The notes under the pieces: generated by a model
What the model was told of the DNA's origin: nothing
The model's database searches: none
The model's input: the letters and a program-made list of their open reading frames with translations, nothing else
From: DTU018 sp029550685
GTDB taxonomy: Bacteria; Bacillota; Syntrophomonadia; Syntrophomonadales; Syntrophomonadaceae
Reading direction: 5' to 3'
DNA length: 10,904 bases
Assembly: GCA_035412805.1 (NCBI GenBank)
Contig: DAONVO010000078.1
Coordinates: 1-10,904 of the forward strand
Shown here: positions 1 to 6,905 of the stretch, one piece after another
Numbering within the stretch: the stretch's first letter is position 1
How the letters are laid out: each line of letters begins with the position of its first letter
Program-made: the position numbers and the translations under genes

Positions 1-2
1 GC

Positions 3-119
3 GATTTTGACCAGGGGTCTAATGTGTTAATTTATGGAATTGTCTGCGGCATTATGACTCAATTTGGCAGAAAAATAAAGCAGGAAATACCTGGTGTATC
101 GTCGAAAAGCGAATATTAA
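3..119 (+). CDS. Possible 3' end of an upstream gene (partial, unrecognised)
   Basis: Frame 3 is open from the window edge for 38 codons and stops at TAA 117-119. The visible C-terminus has a hydrophobic stretch (VLIYGIVCGIMTQF) followed by a basic KIKQE segment and a polar tail, which could be the last membrane helix of a membrane protein. I do not recognise a family. It does not look like the end of SpoIVB, whose gene precedes spo0A in many spore formers. A 38-codon open frame can arise by chance, so this may be non-coding leader of spo0A. If real, the spo0A promoter elements lie inside its last 15 codons. Confidence 0.3.
   Translation, partial: DFDQGSNVLIYGIVCGIMTQFGRKIKQEIPGVSSKSEY
80..116 (+). 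promoter_or_regulatory. Candidate sigma-H promoter elements upstream of spo0A
   Basis: GCAGGAAAT at 80-88 matches the sigma-H -35 consensus RnAGGAwWW. Two -10 candidates exist. GTCGAAAAG at 101-109 has the right 12-base spacing but two mismatches to RnnGAATww. AGCGAATAT at 108-116 is a perfect -10 match but sits 19 bases from the -35 instead of 11-12. Sigma-H control of spo0A is established in Bacillus subtilis. Which -10 is used, if either, cannot be decided by eye. Confidence 0.35.
100..106 (+). promoter_or_regulatory. Near-consensus 0A box (Spo0A binding site)
   Basis: CGTCGAA differs at one base from the Spo0A~P target TGTCGAA and is followed by A, as in many 0A boxes. It overlaps the candidate sigma-H -10 upstream of spo0A itself, so it would suit autoregulation. 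Autoregulation through 0A boxes at the sporulation promoter is known for B. subtilis spo0A. The match is short, so this is a candidate only. Confidence 0.4.
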
Positions 120-162
120 TCAAATAATTGAGACTTAATCAGTAATGGGGAGGATTTGGTTC

Positions 163-966
163 ATGTTCAATGAAACAGGCCGGATACGGATCCTGATCGC
201 CGATGATAATCGGGAGTTTTGCGGAATTCTCAAAGATTATTTCAACAATGAACGGGATTTTGAAATCATCGATGTTTGTAGTAATGGTATGGAAGTACTG
301 GAGACGTTAGAGAAAAATGAGGTAGATGTGTTGATACTGGACCTGATTATGCCCTATATGGACGGCATAGGAGTCCTGGAAAAGCTCAACGAAACTAATC
401 TGCCCAAACGCCCCAAAATTATTATCTTAACTGCCTTCGGCCAGGAGAACATTACCCAGAAGGCGGTCCAGCTCGGTGCTGATTATTACATTTTAAAACC
501 CTTTAACCTGCAGGTCCTGGGTGACCGGGTCCGTCAGGTGGCCTATGACACCCGCCCGCGCAGTGAAAACAGAGGTACGGTGTCAAGTCTGACGGTTCAT
601 GCGCCAGCTCCCAAGAACCTGGAAGTTGAAGTGACCAAGGTAATCCACGAAATTGGGGTACCGGCTCATGTTAAAGGGTATCAGTATTTGAGGGATGCCA
701 TAATGCTGGTAGTGGAAGAGATTAATTACCTGGGGGCCGTTACCAAAGAATTGTATCCTACTATTGCCCAGAAGTATGACACCACTCCCAGCCGGGTGGA
801 GCGAGCTATTCGCCACGCTATTGAACTGGCCTGGGATAGAGGCGATCTGGACAAGATCAACAAATTCTTTGGCTATACCATTAGCGGTGAAAAAGGAAAA
901 CCAACCAACTCTGAATTTATTGCCATTATTGCCGACCGGCTCCGCTTGGAGAACAAGGTAAGTTAA
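163..966 (+). CDS. spo0A: Sporulation master response regulator Spo0A
   Basis: Spo0A is the cytoplasmic response regulator at the end of the sporulation phosphorelay; when phosphorylated it binds 0A boxes and switches on sporulation genes. The 267-residue length is normal. The receiver domain (about 8-125) has the acidic pair D14/D15, the phosphoacceptor D60 in LILDLIMPYMDG, T90 and K112 in LKP. The C-terminal DNA-binding domain (about 155-262) carries the family signatures HEIGVPAHVKGYQYLR, TPSRVERAIRHAIE and FFGYT. I chose ATG 163 because GGGGAGG at 147-153 lies nine bases before it; an earlier in-frame ATG at 145 overlaps that site and adds six atypical residues. The gene stands alone, with its own promoter-like elements and a terminator right after it. 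Confidence 0.97.
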   Translation: MFNETGRIRILIADDNREFCGILKDYFNNERDFEIIDVCSNGMEVLETLEKNEVDVLILDLIMPYMDGIGVLEKLNETNLPKRPKIIILTAFGQENITQKAVQLGADYYILKPFNLQVLGDRVRQVAYDTRPRSENRGTVSSLTVHAPAPKNLEVEVTKVIHEIGVPAHVKGYQYLRDAIMLVVEEINYLGAVTKELYPTIAQKYDTTPSRVERAIRHAIELAWDRGDLDKINKFFGYTISGEKGKPTNSEFIAIIADRLRLENKVS

Positions 967-981
967 TGTAATTGTATTCAT

Positions 982-1030
982 AAGCCTCTTGTTTATTGGT
1001 TTGCCAATGAAGAAGAGGCTTTTATTTTTT
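982..1030 (+). terminator. Rho-independent terminator of spo0A
   Basis: AAGCCTCTT at 982-990 pairs perfectly with AAGAGGCTT at 1013-1021. A second inner stem, ATTGG 995-999 with CCAAT 1004-1008, closes a four-base loop. The outer stem runs into a T-rich tract at 1020-1030. This ends the spo0A transcript 16 bases after the stop codon and separates it from the steA cluster. Confidence 0.88.
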
Positions 1031-1088
1031 GCTTTCAGTTGTGAACAAGTAATGGTTTCCAGCCCAGTTTTTATTTGGGGTTACATTG

Positions 1089-1097
1089 TGGTAATAT
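1089..1097 (+). promoter_or_regulatory. Candidate extended -10 promoter for the steA cluster
   Basis: TGGTAATAT fits the extended -10 pattern TGnTATAAT with TAATAT as the hexamer. No good TTGACA-like -35 is found 16-18 bases upstream. A promoter is expected in 1031-1130 because the spo0A terminator lies just before and a long co-directional cluster starts at 1141. Weak evidence. Confidence 0.3.
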
Positions 1098-1140
1098 AAA
1101 TGCGGTGCTTCGCAAGCCAGGGTGGTAAAGAGGTGGGATC

Positions 1141-2262
1141 ATGTATATTAAAGGACGGGCTCGTCTTGACCGGCGAACCAAAAACCTGGTCAAGCGCCTT
1201 CGTAAAAACGATATAGCCATTATTGACCATGATGATATAGATGAGGTAGCTGCTAATGCGCTGATCGACATACGACCGCAAGTGATTATCAATGCACGTC
1301 CTTCCATTACTGGTAAATATCCCGCTAAAGGTGCCTATAAAATTTTAAAAGCGGGCATCCCCATTCTAGATGAAGTTGGAGATGCAATATTTGACGAGGT
1401 GAGGGAGGGGAGCATTCTTTATATCCGGGGCGAGGAGGTATTCTCCGGGAATCGCAAGATAGCCGAGGGAAAATTGTTGACTCTGGAAGATGTTAGCTTC
1501 AAGTGGAAAGAAGCCAATGAGAATATCAAAGCTGAATTGGATCACTTTGTAGAAAATACTCTGGAATATGCCAAAAAAGAAAAAGACATTTTACTGGGTA
1601 ATTTGGAAGTACCGCCCCTAAAAACTCCTATTTTGGGGAGGCACGTACTTATAGTTGTAAGGGGCAGTAGCTATAAAGAAGATCTGCGTACTATCAGTTC
1701 ATACATACAAGAAGAGAATCCTGTACTCATTGGTGTAGATGGTGGTGCTGATGCTCTGCTGGAGTTTGGCTTAAAACCAGATATCATAGTGGGTGATATG
1801 GACAGTGTGTCTGATGAAGCTTTGCTCTGCGGAGCTGAGATAGTGGTTCATGCTTACGCCAATGGTAATGCTCCCGGACTGAAGCGAGTTGAGGACATGG
1901 GGCTGTCAGCCCTGACCTGCCCCATGCCGGGAACCAGTGAAGACGTTGCCATGATCTTGGCCTGGGAATATGGTGCCAGCCTGTTGGTAGCGGTAGGTAC
2001 CCACTCCAATATGATCGATTTCCTGGAGAAGGGGCGCAAGGGTATGGGGAGCACTTTCCTGGTTCGCATGAAAGTTGGTTCGATTCTGGTGGATGCCCGG
2101 GGCGTGAGCCAGCTGTACAAACAACACCTGCCCACCAAGTACCTGCTGCAGCTTTTGGCAGCTGCTATGGTTCCCATTATTATAGTTTTAATGATATCTC
2201 CTGCTACCCAGCCGTTTTTCCGGATACTTTCCCTGCAGCTTAAATTGCTGTTCAGTATGTAA
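1141..2262 (+). CDS. steA: SteA-like putative cytokinetic-ring protein (thiamin pyrophosphokinase-like fold)
   Basis: The 373-residue protein has an N-terminal domain of about 160 residues and a region resembling the thiamin pyrophosphokinase catalytic fold: VDGGADALLEFG at 199-210 and PDIIVGDMDSVSD at 213-225, then GTSEDVAMILAWE at 264-276. A single C-terminal membrane helix (about 335-353) anchors it. This combination matches the SteA family, described in Corynebacterium glutamicum as a cytokinesis protein, with Rv1697 the mycobacterial relative. A true thiamin pyrophosphokinase would be about 210 residues and lack the membrane anchor, so kinase activity should not be assumed. AGAGGTGG lies a few bases before the ATG. 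The next gene is a SteB/MctB-like partner 16 bases downstream, the same order as in actinobacteria. Confidence 0.8.
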   Translation: MYIKGRARLDRRTKNLVKRLRKNDIAIIDHDDIDEVAANALIDIRPQVIINARPSITGKYPAKGAYKILKAGIPILDEVGDAIFDEVREGSILYIRGEEVFSGNRKIAEGKLLTLEDVSFKWKEANENIKAELDHFVENTLEYAKKEKDILLGNLEVPPLKTPILGRHVLIVVRGSSYKEDLRTISSYIQEENPVLIGVDGGADALLEFGLKPDIIVGDMDSVSDEALLCGAEIVVHAYANGNAPGLKRVEDMGLSALTCPMPGTSEDVAMILAWEYGASLLVAVGTHSNMIDFLEKGRKGMGSTFLVRMKVGSILVDARGVSQLYKQHLPTKYLLQLLAAAMVPIIIVLMISPATQPFFRILSLQLKLLFSM

Positions 2263-2278
2263 TGGAGAGTGAATTTGC

Positions 2279-3181
2279 ATGATCGATCTGAGATATCATA
2301 TTGCTACTATCATAGCGTTATTTTTAGCTCTGGCAGTGGGCATTTTGATCGGCAGTTCCATTGTGGGTGATGATTTACTGGTCGAGCAACAGAAAAAATC
2401 CATTGACCGCTTAGAGGAGCAGTTCTTGAGCCTGCGGGAAAAAGAAAAGGTGCTGACGGAGGCTAATATTTTTCAGACCACGATGCTGGCCAATTATGAA
2501 AATTACAACCAGGCCCTTTTACCGGTTCTGGTCAAGGATAGACTTAAAGGATTAAATGTGGCGGTGGTAGTTACAGGCGGCAGCGATATTCCAGCCGGGA
2601 TGCTGAATTCTCTTTCTATAGCCGGGGCCAACATAACCTCCAAAACCGTGGTATTGGAGGAAGCTACTCTTAAAGATGCTGATTTAAAGGGTCAATTAAT
2701 TGATTATTACCAGTTGGATCCTGGCAGTGATGTGAATGCTATTCGCTATCAGATGGCCACCAGTGTAGCTGCGGTAATAAGTAACCAGACCGATGCCAAC
2801 GTAATAGCCTTTTTGCAGGATAAAGGCTTAGTCAAGTTCAGCGGCAGCAGTGAGGTTCCGGTGCAAGCAATAATAGTGGTGGGTGGAACTGAGGATGAAG
2901 ATATGTTCTTGGCCTCCAGTTTTGATCAGGGACTGATTACCCACTGCCTGGAAAGGAATTTAAAAGTATTCGGTGTGGAAAGTTCCCAGACTGCCTTTTC
3001 CTATATGGAGGAATACCAGAAAAATAATATCAGTACCGTGGATAACATAGATTTAAGCCTGGGGCAGATCGCTTTGATATATGCCATGGAAGGAGAACCA
3101 GGCAATTATGGGATTAAACCTACTGCCAAGCGGTTTATGCCCAGTGTACCGGTTGAGGTTATAGGAGGACAGTCTAGATGA
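2279..3181 (+). CDS. steB: SteB/MctB-like membrane-anchored coiled-coil protein
   Basis: The 300-residue protein begins MIDLRYHI, has one N-terminal membrane helix (about 8-29) containing ALAVGILIG, then a charged, probably coiled-coil segment (about 32-66), and then a larger soluble domain, likely extracytoplasmic. This is the layout of the MctB family (PF11382), which includes mycobacterial Rv1698 (reported as a copper-related channel protein) and corynebacterial SteB. In a single-membrane organism the 'outer membrane copper transporter' label is probably misleading; the position directly after a steA-like gene favours a division or envelope role with SteA. GGAGAG at 2264-2269 is the ribosome site. 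Its TGA stop overlaps the next start as ATGA, suggesting translational coupling. Confidence 0.78.
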   Translation: MIDLRYHIATIIALFLALAVGILIGSSIVGDDLLVEQQKKSIDRLEEQFLSLREKEKVLTEANIFQTTMLANYENYNQALLPVLVKDRLKGLNVAVVVTGGSDIPAGMLNSLSIAGANITSKTVVLEEATLKDADLKGQLIDYYQLDPGSDVNAIRYQMATSVAAVISNQTDANVIAFLQDKGLVKFSGSSEVPVQAIIVVGGTEDEDMFLASSFDQGLITHCLERNLKVFGVESSQTAFSYMEEYQKNNISTVDNIDLSLGQIALIYAMEGEPGNYGIKPTAKRFMPSVPVEVIGGQSR

Positions 3182-3852
3182 AGACCATTTGGGCAGTAAT
3201 ACCCGCTTACAATGAGGCAGAATCCATCGGGAGGACTATTCGAGCACTGCAAGCTATACCCAGTATAGATAAAATCATGGTGGTCAACGATGGTTCCACG
3301 GATGCTACTGCCGATGAAGTCAGAAAAACCGGGGTTTACCTGCTGGATCTGCCTTACAATATGGGCAAAGGGGGAGCAATGAATAAGGCAGTGGGTGAGG
3401 TGGACGCTGATATTGTTTTATTTCTGGATGGCGATCTAGGTGATTCTGCCTCCCAGGCGGAACTAATTCTAAAGCCGGTTCTGGAAGGCCAGGCTGATCT
3501 GGCTATAGCTGCCTTTCCTCCTCCCAAGCGTAAAGGAGGCTTTGGACTGGTTAAAAAAACCGCAGCCTGGGCTATCCAGAGGGCGGGGAATTTACAGTCA
3601 AAGGCTCCCTTAAGCGGGCAGCGGGCCATGACCCGGGAAGTGCTGGAGGCGGTTCTGCCTTTTGATAAATCATATGGAGTAGAACTGGGCATGACCATCC
3701 GGGCTTTGCGAAAAGGTTTCCGGGTGGTGGAGGTACCTACGGAGATGAGTCATAAAGAAACCGGCCGGGATCTGCAAGGTTTCCTGCATCGCGGCCGGCA
3801 GTGGTGGGATGTGCTGAAGGTAGTAATAAGTGAGTGGAGGAATCTGCTTTGA
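3178..3852 (+). CDS. Family 2 glycosyltransferase
   Basis: The 224-residue protein is a GT-A fold family 2 glycosyltransferase. It has the N-terminal nucleotide-binding strand AVIPAYNEAESIG (6-18), VVNDGSTDAT (35-44), a GKGGAMNKA segment (64-71), and the metal-binding DxD motif as FLDGD at 82-86. The later motif YGVELG (166-171, E169 a candidate base) is typical of DPM1/GpgS-like enzymes. There are no membrane segments, so it probably works at the inner membrane face on a lipid or small acceptor. Donor and acceptor cannot be told from sequence. It overlaps the gene before by four bases (ATGA) and the one after by four (TTGA), so all three are probably translated together. TAGGAGGA at 3162-3169 is a strong ribosome site. 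Confidence 0.88.
   Translation: MKTIWAVIPAYNEAESIGRTIRALQAIPSIDKIMVVNDGSTDATADEVRKTGVYLLDLPYNMGKGGAMNKAVGEVDADIVLFLDGDLGDSASQAELILKPVLEGQADLAIAAFPPPKRKGGFGLVKKTAAWAIQRAGNLQSKAPLSGQRAMTREVLEAVLPFDKSYGVELGMTIRALRKGFRVVEVPTEMSHKETGRDLQGFLHRGRQWWDVLKVVISEWRNLL
3836..3842 (+). promoter_or_regulatory. Ribosome binding site that fixes a TTG start at 3849
   Basis: GGAGGAA lies six bases before TTG 3849. The in-frame GTG at 3834 partly precedes and overlaps this site and has no site of its own, so TTG is the better start. The TTG also forms a TTGA overlap with the stop of the glycosyltransferase gene, parallel to the ATGA overlap one gene earlier. Confidence 0.75.
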
Positions 3853-4670
3853 ATGAACTATATTGGGCGGCCGGAGGTTTCCTGGCTGCTTTTGTAATTG
3901 AAGGCATAATACTCTACCTGCTGCTGCCTATGCTGATAAATACGGGAGCGGTGCGCAGCAACTACCGGGAGGAGCATATTCCGGTTGGTGCAGGCATTTC
4001 TTTTGCCATGACCCTTTTACTGGTTTACCTGCTTTACCGGCTGGTCAGCCATGAGGTGGCCGGCAGCCAGCTTTTTTTGCTGGGGATTATAGCCATTTCT
4101 TTTCTGGGATTTATTGATGATATGCTGGGTAGGCGGGATACCACCGGATTGAAAGGCCATTTGGGAGCTATGCTGAAAGGGAGGCTGACTACCGGGGGAT
4201 TAAAAGCCCTGGGGGGAGGACTTATAGCCTTTTATATAGCCTTGTTTATATCAGCCGACTGGGTCAATATTATTCTTAACACAGTACTTATTGCTTTGAG
4301 TACTAATTTTATCAACTTGCTGGATTTAAGGCCGGGGAGAGCTATCAAGGGTACCTTCATGTTTGGGGCGGTTATAATTGCTGTGGCTTACGATAGTATC
4401 AATTGGGCCCTGGTATTGCCTTTACTAGGAGCAGTAGTCTTTTATTTTCCCAGTGACCTGAAAGCGCGGGTAATGATGGGGGACGCAGGTTCAAATGTAC
4501 TGGGCCTGGCTCTGGGATTTTGGGCAGCAGCCTATATGCCCTGGCTGCCCCGGCTGATTATGCTGGCTTTATTGATAATAATTCACTGGTATACGGAACG
4601 CTACTCTTTGACGGAAACCATTGAGAAGGTTAAGATCCTGCGGACTATTGATCAATTAGGGAGGAGTTAA
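3849..4670 (+). CDS. MraY/WecA-like polyprenyl-phosphate sugar-1-phosphate transferase (divergent)
   Basis: A 273-residue, strongly hydrophobic multi-pass membrane protein of glycosyltransferase family 4. Such enzymes move a sugar-1-phosphate from a UDP-sugar to undecaprenyl phosphate. Core motifs are present: FLGFIDDMLG with the Mg-binding pair D90/D91, TNFINLLDL with N153/N156/D159, and MMGDAGSN with G211/D212. Differences from MraY are clear: the usual DGxxGL after the Asp is LRPGRA, and the C-terminal HHH-type loop is absent, replaced by HWYTERYSLT. At 273 residues it is shorter than MraY (about 320-360). This suggests an accessory envelope glycan enzyme rather than the essential MraY; the true substrate is unknown. 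It follows a glycosyltransferase with a TTGA overlap, so the two may act in one pathway. Confidence 0.8.
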   Translation: MNELYWAAGGFLAAFVIEGIILYLLLPMLINTGAVRSNYREEHIPVGAGISFAMTLLLVYLLYRLVSHEVAGSQLFLLGIIAISFLGFIDDMLGRRDTTGLKGHLGAMLKGRLTTGGLKALGGGLIAFYIALFISADWVNIILNTVLIALSTNFINLLDLRPGRAIKGTFMFGAVIIAVAYDSINWALVLPLLGAVVFYFPSDLKARVMMGDAGSNVLGLALGFWAAAYMPWLPRLIMLALLIIIHWYTERYSLTETIEKVKILRTIDQLGRS

Positions 4671-4675
4671 TCACC

Positions 4676-5794
4676 ATGGTAAACCGGGAAAGATTAATAG
4701 ACAGTTTTGTCAAGATGGTGGAAATTGAGTCGGTATCAGGCCGTGAAGGCCGGTTTAAGGATTACCTGGCAGAACTCCTGAGGCAGCGAGGCCTGCAGGT
4801 AATGGAAGACCAGGCTGGCCAGGCCCTGGGCGGAGATGCCGGCAACCTACTGGCTGCCTGGCCGGGCTCTGCTAAGGGGCCAGCCATTCTCTTCTGTGCC
4901 CATATGGACACTGTTCAACCGGGTATAGGCATAAAGGCCTGCGTAACTGGTGATCGCATAACCAGTGCGGGCGATACCATACTGGGCGCCGACGATAAAG
5001 CAGGAATTGCCGCCTTGCTGGAAGCCATAGACTGTATCAATGAGCAAAACCTGTCCCATCCCGATGTGGAAATATTGTTTACCGTGGGCGAGGAACAGGG
5101 TTTACAGGGTTCCAAGCAATTTGACTATCAACTGCTTAAAGCGCGGATGGCTTTTGCCTTGGATGGTGGAGGCAACCCGGGAGAGATTATAATTCAATCC
5201 CCCTGTCAGAATGAAATTGAATATACAGCTTACGGTAAGTCAGCGCATGCAGGCATTAATCCGGAGGAGGGGATCAATGCTATTCACATAGCCAGTCAGG
5301 CCCTGGCAGCCATGCCCTGCGGGAGAATAGATGAGGAAACCACCTGCAATTTAGGAATTATTGAGGGTGGGACCGCACGCAATATCGTGGCTGATGTCTG
5401 CCGGGTAAAGGGTGAGTGCCGCAGTCTGAAGCGCTCTAAACTTGATGATTTGACCAACCGCCTGATCAATATCTTTAAGGAAGAAGTGGAAAAAAGAGGA
5501 GGCCGGGCTGAGGTCCAGGTTACTTTTCTATACCCGGAACTGAGATTGGACCAGGATGAACCGGTGGTACAGATTGCCGTAAGAGCAGCGGAAAAAGTGG
5601 GTCTCAAGCCAGTGTTAACCAGTACCGGGGGCGGCAGTGATGCCAGCATTATTAATGGACAGGGTATTCCCTGTGTGAATTTGGGTATAGGTATGCGCCA
5701 GGTGCACACTACCAACGAGTATATTCTGATAGAGGACCTGTTAAAAGATGCCGAATATATTATGGAGATAATTGCCCAGGCAGCGCAAGCTTAA
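4676..5794 (+). CDS. M20 family metallopeptidase, PepT-like
   Basis: The 372-residue length fits PepT-like M20 aminopeptidases (zinc enzymes that trim small peptides in the cytoplasm). Likely metal and catalytic residues are in order: H76 and D78 in CAHMDTV, D106 in GADDKAG, E139/E140 in VGEEQG, D163 in ALDGGG, and H344 in VHTTNE. The lid/dimerisation domain (about 175-290) includes GKSAHAGINPEEG with H191. GGGAGGAG at 4659-4666 precedes the ATG by nine bases. The gene begins five bases after the membrane transferase and is probably in the same transcript, though its job need not be linked. The substrate, whether tripeptide or other, is not certain. Confidence 0.88.
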   Translation: MVNRERLIDSFVKMVEIESVSGREGRFKDYLAELLRQRGLQVMEDQAGQALGGDAGNLLAAWPGSAKGPAILFCAHMDTVQPGIGIKACVTGDRITSAGDTILGADDKAGIAALLEAIDCINEQNLSHPDVEILFTVGEEQGLQGSKQFDYQLLKARMAFALDGGGNPGEIIIQSPCQNEIEYTAYGKSAHAGINPEEGINAIHIASQALAAMPCGRIDEETTCNLGIIEGGTARNIVADVCRVKGECRSLKRSKLDDLTNRLINIFKEEVEKRGGRAEVQVTFLYPELRLDQDEPVVQIAVRAAEKVGLKPVLTSTGGGSDASIINGQGIPCVNLGIGMRQVHTTNEYILIEDLLKDAEYIMEIIAQAAQA

Positions 5795-5807
5795 AGGGAG
5801 TATATTT

Positions 5808-6905
5808 ATGCTGGAAATAAAATGTGGGGTACTGAAACAGCCAATATTTTCCCGGCCAGGTATTGAGGGCTATGCCGTGGAGGTAAACGGCAGGGAAGAA
5901 AAGTGTATTGTCTATACCGATCTGGTGGGAAAGGTTAAAAGCGGAGACCAGGTGCTCCTCAATACTACTGCGGAAACCCTGCATCTGGGCAGCGGGGGCT
6001 ATCACTATGTTATAGCGGGACTAAACGGCAGTGAGAAATCACTGCCAAACGGAGGCCATATCATGAAACTCCGTTATACTCCTCTGCAGATAAAAGTATT
6101 AAGTGCCGAGGAAGAAGGCAGTCCTTATCACCAGGAATTGAAAGACGCTGATAGTCTGGAGGGTATTCCGGTTCTGGCGGCTACTCTTCATTCCATGCTG
6201 GGCCCTTTGGCTTTAGAACTGCACCAGGCAGGTTTTAAAACAGCTTACCTGATGACTGACGGTGCGGCTTTGCCCCTGCAGTTTAGTCAAACAGTGGATT
6301 GGCTTGCCCGCAAAGGTATCATAGCCGGAACGGTGACCGTTGGGCATGCTTTTGGCGGAGATGTGGAAGCAGTTAATGTTTATTCCGGTTTACTGGCAGC
6401 CCGGGCAGCGTTTCATCCCGATGTGATTATCGTCAGCATGGGCCCAGGAATAGTGGGGACCGGTACCCGCTGGGGATTCAGCGGAGTGGAGCAAGGGATC
6501 GTTCTGAATGCAGTGGAAACTCTGCAGGGAGTTCCGATAGCGGTACCGCGCATTAGTTTTGCCGATGCCCGGCCCCGCCATCAGGGTATCAGTCATCATA
6601 CTCTTACTGTTTTGGCCCGGGTTTGTAAGGTGCGCTGTTTGCTGCCCCTTCCCCTGCTTTCCGATGAACAGATGAGCAGGGTTTTGGAGCAGGCCCGCCA
6701 GGCCGGTTTGTTTGACCTGCATGAAATCTATGTGGAACCGGCCGAAGAGACCTTGGATCGTTTCCGCCGCAGTGAACTGCAGTTTACTACTATGGGGCGC
6801 ACGGTGGAACAGGACCGGGAGTTTTATATGGCTCTGGTGGCTGCTGCCCGCCTGGTACAAAAGTTGTTAACGGGGCAGGAACTGAACCGTATCAATTTAG
6901 TGTAG
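5808..6905 (+). CDS. DUF3866 family protein
   Basis: A 365-residue soluble protein that I recognise as a DUF3866 member; the function of the family is not known to me. The N-terminal ~95 residues look like a beta-rich domain. The rest is an alpha/beta domain with conserved-looking segments VGHAFGGDVEAVNVYSG (178-194), VSMGPGIVGTGTRWGFSG (209-226) and FADARPRHQGISHHT (251-265). The Gly-rich loop and the clustered Arg/His residues could form a phosphate or nucleotide site, but this is a guess. I start it at ATG 5808, seven bases after AAAGGGAG (5793-5800); an earlier in-frame TTG at 5772 lies inside the peptidase gene and lacks a site. Its 3' end overlaps the convergent small minus-strand gene by nine bases. 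Confidence 0.85.
   Translation: MLEIKCGVLKQPIFSRPGIEGYAVEVNGREEKCIVYTDLVGKVKSGDQVLLNTTAETLHLGSGGYHYVIAGLNGSEKSLPNGGHIMKLRYTPLQIKVLSAEEEGSPYHQELKDADSLEGIPVLAATLHSMLGPLALELHQAGFKTAYLMTDGAALPLQFSQTVDWLARKGIIAGTVTVGHAFGGDVEAVNVYSGLLAARAAFHPDVIIVSMGPGIVGTGTRWGFSGVEQGIVLNAVETLQGVPIAVPRISFADARPRHQGISHHTLTVLARVCKVRCLLPLPLLSDEQMSRVLEQARQAGLFDLHEIYVEPAEETLDRFRRSELQFTTMGRTVEQDREFYMALVAAARLVQKLLTGQELNRINLV

Noticed and set aside
145..162. Earlier ATG for spo0A
   Set aside because: It overlaps the ribosome site GGGGAGG, and the six added residues are not like Spo0A; ATG 163 has proper spacing.
583..981. Long minus-strand open frame inside spo0A (132 codons)
   Set aside because: It mirrors the Spo0A DNA-binding domain in the opposite frame, has no family motif, and the + strand gene is certain.
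1107..1117. Small hairpin GCTT-CGC-AAGC before steA
   Set aside because: A four-base stem is too weak to suggest a riboswitch or attenuator; no conserved riboswitch core seen in 1031-1140.
5772..5807. Upstream TTG start for the DUF3866 gene
   Set aside because: Lies in the peptidase gene without a ribosome site; ATG 5808 has AAAGGGAG seven bases before.
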